This document shows, piece after piece, positions 1 to 5,314 of a DNA stretch of 8,082 bases (positions are counted from its first letter, which is position 1; each line of letters opens with the position of its first letter). This stretch comes from Actinomycetes bacterium (GTDB lineage: Bacteria > Actinomycetota > Actinomycetes > Actinomycetales > Microbacteriaceae). A model generated the notes under the pieces. The model searched no databases, was not told the origin of the DNA, and saw nothing but the letters and a program-made list of their open reading frames with translations. Location of the stretch: NCBI GenBank assembly GCA_023457615.1, contig JAEWKY010000258.1, forward strand, positions 1-8,082. The letters are read 5' to 3'. The translations under genes and the position numbers were made by a program.

Positions 1-419
1 GGGGCGGTCGGGAGCGCGGGATCGGCGCGGCGGTGGCCTACCACGGCCCGACCCCGCCCGCCGCGCTCTCGCCGATCCTGGCGGGCGCGACGGCGACGGT
101 CGCGAGCCTCACGCCCGTGCCCCCGAACGACTACGCCCTCGCGACCAAGGTGTACTCCTCGCTCGCGGCGGGCTGCCCGGTCGTCTACGCGGGGCGCGGC
201 CCGACGGTCGGCTTCCTCAACGACTCCGAGCATCCGCGGGCGGGGGTCGCGGTCGCCTACGACGCGGGCGAGGTGGCCACGGCGATGCTCGCCGCCGCGG
301 CCGATCCGCTGCCTCCGGCCGCGCGCGCCGAGCTCGCCGCCTGGTCGGCGGCCGAGTACTCGCTGAACGCGATCGCCGAGCAGGTCGTCGACGAGAGCCT
401 CGCGATCGTCCGCCGGTGA
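1..419 (+). CDS. Glycosyltransferase, GT-B fold C-terminal domain (5' partial)
   Basis: The reading frame is open from the window edge (first whole codon at base 3) to TGA at 417-419, so 138 C-terminal residues are visible and the true start lies outside. Their pattern matches the second Rossmann half of GT4-like (group 1) glycosyltransferases: an AYHGPTPP stretch, then PVPPNDYALATKVYSSLAAG, then CPVVYAGRGPT. In this family that region binds the sugar nucleotide, and the K-x(3)-LA-x-G-PVV block is the usual donor-site signature. The acidic residue often found before the LAAG block is a serine here. The protein has no membrane segment in the visible part and should act at the cytoplasmic face of the membrane. 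With the sugar dehydrogenase 57 bp downstream on the same strand, it probably adds a sugar to a surface polysaccharide. Donor and acceptor cannot be told from this fragment. Confidence 0.8.
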   Translation, partial: GGRERGIGAAVAYHGPTPPAALSPILAGATATVASLTPVPPNDYALATKVYSSLAAGCPVVYAGRGPTVGFLNDSEHPRAGVAVAYDAGEVATAMLAAAADPLPPAARAELAAWSAAEYSLNAIAEQVVDESLAIVRR

Positions 420-421
420 CG

Positions 422-437
422 ACGGGCATCCGCCCGT
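422..437 (+). terminator. Short GC hairpin after the glycosyltransferase gene
   Basis: ACGGGC at 422-427 and GCCCGT at 432-437 form a perfect 6-bp stem with a 4-base loop, starting two bases after the stop codon. No T-tract follows. It could be a weak terminator or a 3' stabilising hairpin, or chance in GC-rich DNA. Its last base overlaps the possible -10 box at 437-442. Confidence 0.25.
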
Positions 438-442
438 AGCAT
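437..442 (+). promoter_or_regulatory. Possible -10 box (TAGCAT) for the dehydrogenase gene
   Basis: TAGCAT fits the actinobacterial TANNNT -10 pattern and stands out in very GC-rich DNA. A weak -35 candidate, GTGACG, lies at 416-421, with a short 15-bp spacer. Transcription from here would begin near base 449 and give a leader of about 28 bases before the GTG at 477. The dehydrogenase may instead be co-transcribed with the upstream glycosyltransferase gene. Confidence 0.3.
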
Positions 443-462
443 GGAACCGCTCACCTCACCCT

Positions 463-466
463 GGAG
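463..466 (+). promoter_or_regulatory. Ribosome binding site supporting the GTG-477 start
   Basis: GGAG lies 10 bases before GTG at 477-479. The in-frame ATG at 441 has no purine-rich site upstream and would add 12 residues before the dinucleotide-binding strand, so the GTG is preferred. Confidence 0.5.
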
Positions 467-476
467 ACTCCCTCTC

Positions 477-1784
477 GTGAAGATCGCCGTCATCGCCCTC
501 GGCAAGATCGGGCTGCCGCTCGCCGTCCAGTTCGCCAGCAAGGGTCACGAGGTCGTCGGGGTCGACGTCTCCCCGCACACCGTCGATCTCGTCAACGCGG
601 CGATCGAGCCCTTCCCCGGGGAGGCCCGGCTGCAGGAGCAGCTCGCGGAGCTCGTGCCCAGCGGACGCCTGCGCGCGACGACCGACTACGCCGACGCCGT
701 GCCCGGTGCCGACGCCGTCGTGCTCGTCGTGCCGCTCTTCGTCGACGAGGAGACCGCCGAGCCGCAGTTCGACTGGATGGATGCCGCGACCCGGTCGCTC
801 GGCGCCGTGCTGACCCCCGGCACCCTCGTGTCGTACGAGACCACCCTCCCCGTCGGCACCACGCGCGACCGCTGGAAGCCGATGCTCGAGCAGACCTCGG
901 GCCTCACCGAGGGCGTCGACTTCGACCTCGTCTTCTCGCCCGAGCGCGTGCTCACGGGCCGCGTCTTCGCCGACCTGCGCAAGTACCCGAAGCTCGTCGG
1001 CGGACTCAGCGAGCGCGGCGCCGCGAAGGCCGTCGCGTTCTACGAGGCGGTGCTCGACTTCGACGAGCGCCCCGACCTCGCCCGTCCGAACGGAGTGTGG
1101 GACCTCGGCAGCGCCGAGGCCGCGGAGCTCGCCAAGCTCGCCGAGACCACCTACCGCGACGTCAACATCGGGCTGGCCAACCAGTTCGCGCGCTACGCGT
1201 CGACGGCCGGCATCGACGTCTACCAGGTCATCGAGGCGTCCAACTCGCAGCCCTACTCGCACATCCACCAGCCTGGCATCGCGGTCGGCGGCCACTGCAT
1301 CCCCGTCTACCCCCGGCTCTACCTGTGGACCGACCCCGAGGCCACCGTCGTCTCGGCGGCACGGGCTGCGAACGCGGGGATGCCCGACTACACGATCGGG
1401 CTGCTCGAGGGCGCGTACGGCGACCTGACCGGCGCCACGGTCGTCGTGCTCGGCGCGGCCTACCGCGGCGGGGTCAAGGAGACGGCCTTCTCCGGCGTCT
1501 TCGGCGCCGTCGCGGCGCTCACGCAGCGCGGCGCGACCCCGGTCGTGCACTACCCGCTCTACACCGACGAGGAGCTCACGCGCCTCGGCCTCACGCCGTA
1601 CCACCTGGGCGAGCCGGCCGACGCGGCCGTCGTGCAGGCCGACCACGCGGAGTACCGCGGCCTCGGTCCCGCCGACCTCCCGGGCATCACGGCCTTCATC
1701 GACGGCCGTCGCGTCTCGTCCGCCGAGCAGTGGCCGGGGATCGCCTACCGGGTGATCGGCAAGGCGACGCCCACCGCCGTCTGA
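477..1784 (+). CDS. Nucleotide-sugar 6-dehydrogenase (UDP-glucose/GDP-mannose dehydrogenase family)
   Basis: This 435-residue cytoplasmic enzyme should oxidise C6 of a UDP-sugar to a carboxylate in two NAD+-dependent steps, giving a nucleotide-activated uronic acid such as UDP-GlcNAcA or UDP-ManNAcA. Length and layout fit the WecC/WbpA-like group: N-terminal Rossmann domain (ALGKIGLPLA, residues 7-16), central helical domain with SAEAAELAKLAETTYRDVN (Lys220 in the usual lysine position), catalytic-cysteine motif GGHCIPVYP (Cys274), and a C-terminal UDP-binding domain from about residue 315. Two motifs are atypical. The first glycine of GxGxxG is alanine (ALGKIG). The C-terminal motif normally written DxRxSP reads KETAFSG, so its conserved arginine is missing. 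These changes look like a clade feature, since the frame is intact and the catalytic residues are kept. The start at GTG 477 gives the normal family N-terminus; ATG 441 is a less likely start. The next gene, 137 bp downstream, encodes an amidotransferase that could modify this product. The exact sugar is unknown. Confidence 0.9.
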   Translation: MKIAVIALGKIGLPLAVQFASKGHEVVGVDVSPHTVDLVNAAIEPFPGEARLQEQLAELVPSGRLRATTDYADAVPGADAVVLVVPLFVDEETAEPQFDWMDAATRSLGAVLTPGTLVSYETTLPVGTTRDRWKPMLEQTSGLTEGVDFDLVFSPERVLTGRVFADLRKYPKLVGGLSERGAAKAVAFYEAVLDFDERPDLARPNGVWDLGSAEAAELAKLAETTYRDVNIGLANQFARYASTAGIDVYQVIEASNSQPYSHIHQPGIAVGGHCIPVYPRLYLWTDPEATVVSAARAANAGMPDYTIGLLEGAYGDLTGATVVVLGAAYRGGVKETAFSGVFGAVAALTQRGATPVVHYPLYTDEELTRLGLTPYHLGEPADAAVVQADHAEYRGLGPADLPGITAFIDGRRVSSAEQWPGIAYRVIGKATPTAV

Positions 1785-1805
1785 GCCGCGGCGCTCCCCC
1801 CGCGA

Positions 1806-1819
1806 CCCGGCACTCCGGG
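1806..1819 (+). terminator. Weak hairpin downstream of the dehydrogenase gene
   Basis: CCCGG at 1806-1810 and CCGGG at 1815-1819 form a 5-bp stem with loop CACT, 21 bases after the stop codon. There is no T-tract. A second short stem (GCGCG 1829-1833 with CGCGC 1839-1843) follows. Either could be a weak terminator or chance in GC-rich DNA. Confidence 0.2.
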
Positions 1820-1844
1820 CCCTCGGTGGCGCGCTCGTCGCGCA

Positions 1845-1853
1845 TGGCATGAT
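1845..1853 (+). promoter_or_regulatory. Possible extended -10 promoter for the amidotransferase gene
   Basis: TGGCATGAT matches an extended -10 layout (TGN followed by CATGAT, four of six consensus bases) within the only AT-leaning patch of the 137-bp gap (1844-1857). No convincing -35 is seen 16-18 bases upstream. The implied leader is about 60 bases, long enough for regulation. Confidence 0.3.
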
Positions 1854-1878
1854 TAACGGTCTGCGAGGCTGCGGTCGT

Positions 1879-1888
1879 CGCTCGAGCG
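1879..1888. promoter_or_regulatory. 10-bp palindrome in the amidotransferase leader
   Basis: CGCTCGAGCG is a perfect 10-bp palindrome lying 26 bases after the possible -10 box and 33 bases before the GTG start. The position would suit an operator, but such palindromes arise often in GC-rich DNA, so it is only a candidate. Confidence 0.2.
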
Positions 1889-1910
1889 TCGGCCCCCCTC
1901 CCCGGAAATC

Positions 1911-1914
1911 GGAG
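1911..1914 (+). promoter_or_regulatory. Ribosome binding site for the GTG-1922 start
   Basis: GGAG lies 7 bases before GTG at 1922. This start places a cysteine at position 2, which the glutaminase domain needs as its N-terminal nucleophile. Confidence 0.75.
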
Positions 1915-1921
1915 TAAACAC

Positions 1922-3772
1922 GTGTGCGGAATCTTCGGCTACGTCGGCCCTGACGCCCTCGACGCGGCGTCGGCGAAGACGCTCGTGACGCACGCGCAGC
2001 AGCGCGGTCGCGACTCGAGCGGCCTGGTCGTGCGGGGCGCCGACGGCTTCCACGCCTATCGCGCCGACTACCCGATCGGCTGGCTCCTGCGTCGCACCCC
2101 GCCGTTCGGCAACCTGTTCTTCGGTCACAGCCGCCTCGTCACCAACGGCACGGGCGACAACCAGCCCGTGCTGCGCGAGCAGGTGCTCGTGCTGCACAAC
2201 GGCATCGTGGTCAACGAGGAGGCCATCTGGTCGACCCTCGGCAAGCGGCCGGAGCTCCAGGTCGACACCGAGGTCATCCCGGCGATCATCTCGTCGCATC
2301 TCGCCGACGGCGGCACGATCGAGTCGGCGGCCGCCCGCGTGCTCGAGGTGTGCGAGGGCGTCGTCGCCTGCGCGGCCCTGGTCCCGGCCCTCGGCAAGCT
2401 CGTGCTGTTCTCGAACAACGGCAGCCTGTACGTCGGCGAGAAGGCCGGCGGCACGGTGTTCTCGTCGGAGCGCTACCCGCTCGAGCAGATCGGCGCGGCG
2501 AACATCCGGCAGAGCAAGGGCGGCGACGAGGCCGTCGTGCTCGACGTGCCCGCGCAGGACGCCGAGATCGGCATCACCGAGTGGAAGAACCGCAAGATCG
2601 ACCTCGTGCCCGGTCTCGGCTACTCGGCCGCGGAGGAGGCGCTGCTCGAGTACCCGAAGCCCGACTTCCGTCGCTGCACGAAGTGCATCCTGCCGGAGAC
2701 GATGCCGTTCATCTCGTTCGACGAGAACGGCGTCTGCAACTACTGCCTCCATTACACGTCGCGCAACCAGCCGCGGCCCAAGGAGGAGCTGTTCGAGCTC
2801 GTCGAGCCGTTCCGCCGGGCCCACGGCGACGAGGTGCTCGTGCCGTTCTCGGGCGGCCGCGACAGCTCCTACGGCCTGCACCTCATCATCGAGGAGCTGG
2901 GTCTGCGCCCCGTCACCTACACCTACGACTGGGGCATGGTCACCGACCTCGGCCGCCGCAACGTGAGCCGGATGTCGTCGAAGCTCGGCGTCGAGAACAT
3001 CATCGTCGCGGCCGACATCACGAAGAAGCGCGACTACATCCGCCGCAACCTCGAGGCCTGGATCCGGCGGCCTCACCTCGGCATGCTGAGCGTGCTCACG
3101 GCGGGCGACAAGCACTTCTTCCGCCACATCGAGACGCTCAAGCGGCAGACCGGCGTGACCCTGAACCTGTGGGGCATCAACCCGCTCGAGGTCACGCACT
3201 TCAAGGCCGGCTTCCTCGGCGTGCCGCCGGACTTCGCCGAGGAGCGCGTCTACAGCCACGGCGCCATGAAGCAGCTGCGCTACCAGTCGCTGCGCTTCAA
3301 GGCGATGCTGCAGAGCCCCGGCTACTTCAACCGGTCGATCCCCGACACGCTCGCCGGCGAGTACTACCGCAGCTTCACGACGAAGACCGACTACTTCCAC
3401 ATCTTCGACTACTGGCGCTGGGACGAGAAGCTCATCGAGGACACCCTCGACCGCGAGTACGACTGGGAGCGGGCCCCCGACACGCAGACCACGTGGCGCA
3501 TCGGCGACGGCACCGCGGCCTTCTACAACTACGCGTACTACACGATCGCGGGCTTCACCGAGCACGACACCTTCCGCAGCAACCAGGTGCGCGAGGGCGA
3601 CATCACCCGCGAGGAGGCGCTCCGCCTCGTCGAGGAGGAGAACTCGCCGCGCTACCCGAACCTCAAGTGGTACCTCGACGTCGTCGGGGTCGACTTCACG
3701 ACGGCGATCCAGGCGATCAACAAGGCGCCGCGGCTCTACCAGGAGGCGCCGGTCGGCTCGCGCCCGGTCTGA
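1922..3772 (+). CDS. Fused glutaminase / N-acetyl-sugar (WbpG-like) amidotransferase
   Basis: This 616-residue cytoplasmic protein has two domains. Residues 1 to about 230 form a class II (Ntn) glutamine amidotransferase: Cys2 nucleophile in MCGIFGYVG, RGRDSSG (28-34), GHSR (68-71), HNG (92-94) and DTE (115-117). These resemble GlmS and PurF more than AsnB. From about residue 250 comes a WbpG/PseA-like domain: a probable zinc site made of C252-x2-C255 and C272-x2-C275, the ATP-pyrophosphatase P-loop SGGRDS (310-315), and a REGDITREEAL block near the C-terminus. The expected chemistry is hydrolysis of glutamine to ammonia, ATP activation of the sugar substrate, and transfer of nitrogen to give an amide or amidine. 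In Pseudomonas, WbpG-type enzymes receive ammonia from separate HisH/HisF-like subunits; here a fused glutaminase would supply it. The GTG start is fixed by Cys2 and a GGAG site. The dehydrogenase upstream suggests a uronamide product, which is inference. The gene ends 9 bp from the convergent operon. Confidence 0.88.
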   Translation: MCGIFGYVGPDALDAASAKTLVTHAQQRGRDSSGLVVRGADGFHAYRADYPIGWLLRRTPPFGNLFFGHSRLVTNGTGDNQPVLREQVLVLHNGIVVNEEAIWSTLGKRPELQVDTEVIPAIISSHLADGGTIESAAARVLEVCEGVVACAALVPALGKLVLFSNNGSLYVGEKAGGTVFSSERYPLEQIGAANIRQSKGGDEAVVLDVPAQDAEIGITEWKNRKIDLVPGLGYSAAEEALLEYPKPDFRRCTKCILPETMPFISFDENGVCNYCLHYTSRNQPRPKEELFELVEPFRRAHGDEVLVPFSGGRDSSYGLHLIIEELGLRPVTYTYDWGMVTDLGRRNVSRMSSKLGVENIIVAADITKKRDYIRRNLEAWIRRPHLGMLSVLTAGDKHFFRHIETLKRQTGVTLNLWGINPLEVTHFKAGFLGVPPDFAEERVYSHGAMKQLRYQSLRFKAMLQSPGYFNRSIPDTLAGEYYRSFTTKTDYFHIFDYWRWDEKLIEDTLDREYDWERAPDTQTTWRIGDGTAAFYNYAYYTIAGFTEHDTFRSNQVREGDITREEALRLVEEENSPRYPNLKWYLDVVGVDFTTAIQAINKAPRLYQEAPVGSRPV

Positions 3773-3790
3773 CGCCCGGTCTCAGCCGGC
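3752..3790. terminator. Possible bidirectional hairpin at the convergent gene ends
   Basis: GTCGGCT at 3752-3758 can pair with AGCCGGC at 3784-3790 (7 bp, one G-U pair on the plus-strand RNA). The 25-base loop contains two CCGG boxes able to pair (3764-3767 with 3776-3779). It spans both stop codons. No T-tract is present on either side, so this is a weak candidate for a shared terminator. Confidence 0.25.
3761..3784. repeat. 12-bp tandem duplication holding both stop codons
   Basis: CGCCCGGTCTGA (3761-3772) is followed directly by CGCCCGGTCTCA (3773-3784), with one mismatch in twelve. The first copy ends in the TGA stop of the plus-strand amidotransferase. The second ends in TCA, the complement of the TGA stop of the minus-strand DUF2142 gene. 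Confidence 0.85.
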
Positions 3791-5314
3791 GACGGACGCG
3801 GCGGCGGGATCGGCGGCGAGGCTCGCCGGGCGGCGCAGCTGCGGCCAGAGCAGCGCGAGCGTGCCCGCGTAGGCGAGCGACCCGAGCACCCAGACGGCGG
3901 TCGGGCCGACCGGGAACCCGGTCCACCACCACTCCGCTCCCGCGTCGAGGTCGAAGCCCTGCCGGTCGGCCCCCGTGACGTAGCGCCGGATGTCGACCTG
4001 CAGCGCGACGAGGTTGGCGAGCGCGAGCGCGGCGAGCACGACGACGGTCTGCGCCCGCGTCAGGCGGGGCCCGACGCCGCCCGGCATCGTGAGCAGGATG
4101 AACGCGAACAGCACGATGAGCGGCAGCAGGTAGCGCGGCTGGAGGTTCTCGCCGACGACGTTGCCGCTGCGGGTGAGCACCCACAGCGGGAGCACGACGA
4201 GCACGGCGAGCACCCCCGACGCCGCGAGCGCCTTGCGCCGGTCGATCCCGCCGAGACCCGTGAAGCCGAGCACGATGAACGCCGCGGCCGCGGCCCACGG
4301 CACGATCTCGGGCAGTCCGGTGTCCATCCAGCCGAGGGCTGACGTGCCCCAGACCCCGGTCCAGAGCAGCGGCAGCATGAGCAGGTTGTAGGCCGCGAGC
4401 GCGAACCCCGTGGGGTTGTCCGCGCCGCCGGGCACCGATCCGCCGCTGCCGCCGAATCCGTCGCCCGCGACGCCGGCCTGCCCCGAGACCGCGAAGAACG
4501 CGCCCGAGACGAGGATGCCGACCGCCGGCAGCCACGCCCAGCGCCACCAGGTGCGCCACGGCCGCGCGCGCCAGGGTCCGGCCAGGATCGTCGCGGTGAC
4601 CATCGCGCCGGCCGCGTAGACGGCGGCGTCGCCGCGGGCGCCCGCCGCCATGAGCACCCCCACGAGCGCGAGGGCGCCGAGCGCGACGCGACGCGCCCCC
4701 GAGGTCTCGAACCAGCCCGTGAGGGCCAGGAACGCGGTGCCGACACCGGTGAGCGCCCAGCCGGAGGGGTTGTTCGACGGGATGAGGAACATCCCGAGCG
4801 GCACGAGCGTGACGAGCCAGCCCCAGAGGAGCGACGGCCGCCTGCCGGCCGGCAGGAGGGCGGCGAGCGCCGTCGCGAGGGCGACGAAGAGCGCGGCGTT
4901 GACCAGACGCATCGCGAGGGCGGAGACCTGGAGGTCGGCTCCCGCGAAGACGTGCATCACGGCGTAGTAGACCGGCGGGTACTCGCCCGCGAAGTTGCCG
5001 CGGCGGGTCTCGAGGGTGTCGTGGTTCCAGCCCGCGAGCACCGCGTCCTGGCAGGCGGCGCTCTTCTCGGCGACGGCCGCGAAGCAGGCGATCTCGTCGA
5101 GCGCGGTCGAGACCTCGCGCGTCGAGGTGCCCGAGCCGGGCTCGCACTGCGCGCTGCCGTCGAGCGCGCACCACGTGCTCGTGAGGTGGTAGTCGTCGTC
5201 GGGCCCCGCACCGATCGGCGACGCGAACGCCCACGCGGCGAGCGCGAGGAAGGCGAGCACGGGCGCCAGGTGGACGCCGCGCACGCGGGACAGCAGGGCG
5301 CGCAGGCGCGTCAC
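3782..5314 (-). CDS. DUF2142-family polytopic membrane protein, second of a tandem pair
   Basis: This 510-residue inner-membrane protein has roughly a dozen hydrophobic segments. TM1 is at about residues 14-34. The PDDDYH motif follows (Asp39-41, His43). A long loop with YPPVYYAVM (about 113-121) leads into the remaining helices, with VVGENLQPRYLLPL and EWWWTGFPVGPT towards the C-terminus. The family has no settled function. An acidic motif just after TM1 is where GT-C glycosyltransferases keep their catalytic aspartate, so an extracytoplasmic sugar transferase is a fair inference. All four cysteines (49, 57, 77, 88) lie in the first exported loop. It is a paralog of the gene just upstream, but has a glycine-rich stretch around residues 275-290 that is shorter and less glycine-rich in its partner. 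GTG 5314 overlaps the upstream stop by 4 bp (GTGA), with GAGG 7 bases before. The open frame runs on to about 6667, but that extension only shadows the neighbouring gene. Confidence 0.85.
   Translation of the reverse strand: MTRLRALLSRVRGVHLAPVLAFLALAAWAFASPIGAGPDDDYHLTSTWCALDGSAQCEPGSGTSTREVSTALDEIACFAAVAEKSAACQDAVLAGWNHDTLETRRGNFAGEYPPVYYAVMHVFAGADLQVSALAMRLVNAALFVALATALAALLPAGRRPSLLWGWLVTLVPLGMFLIPSNNPSGWALTGVGTAFLALTGWFETSGARRVALGALALVGVLMAAGARGDAAVYAAGAMVTATILAGPWRARPWRTWWRWAWLPAVGILVSGAFFAVSGQAGVAGDGFGGSGGSVPGGADNPTGFALAAYNLLMLPLLWTGVWGTSALGWMDTGLPEIVPWAAAAAFIVLGFTGLGGIDRRKALAASGVLAVLVVLPLWVLTRSGNVVGENLQPRYLLPLIVLFAFILLTMPGGVGPRLTRAQTVVVLAALALANLVALQVDIRRYVTGADRQGFDLDAGAEWWWTGFPVGPTAVWVLGSLAYAGTLALLWPQLRRPASLAADPAAASVAG
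4118..4141. repeat. 24-bp block shared with the paralogous gene at 5629-5652
   Basis: These 24 bases are identical to 5629-5652. They encode part of the QPRYLLPL region in both DUF2142 paralogs and reflect gene duplication or later gene conversion, not a mobile repeat. Confidence 0.8.
5183..5204. repeat. 22-bp block shared with the paralogous gene at 6679-6700
   Basis: These 22 bases are identical to 6679-6700 and encode the PDDDYHL motif in both DUF2142 paralogs. This points to strong conservation, or to gene conversion, of the suspected active site. Confidence 0.8.

Noticed and set aside
441..476. ATG at 441 as start of the dehydrogenase
   Set aside because: It has no ribosome site and adds 12 residues before the Rossmann strand. 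It also overlaps the possible -10 box, whereas GTG 477 has GGAG upstream.
456..1850. A long antisense frame opposite the dehydrogenase
   Set aside because: It is a shadow of a well-supported gene and has no recognisable domain.
1853..3565. A 570-codon antisense frame opposite the amidotransferase
   Set aside because: It lies opposite a gene with clear catalytic motifs, and its translation is low-complexity Arg/Val/Glu/Ala-rich, typical of antisense shadows in high-GC DNA.
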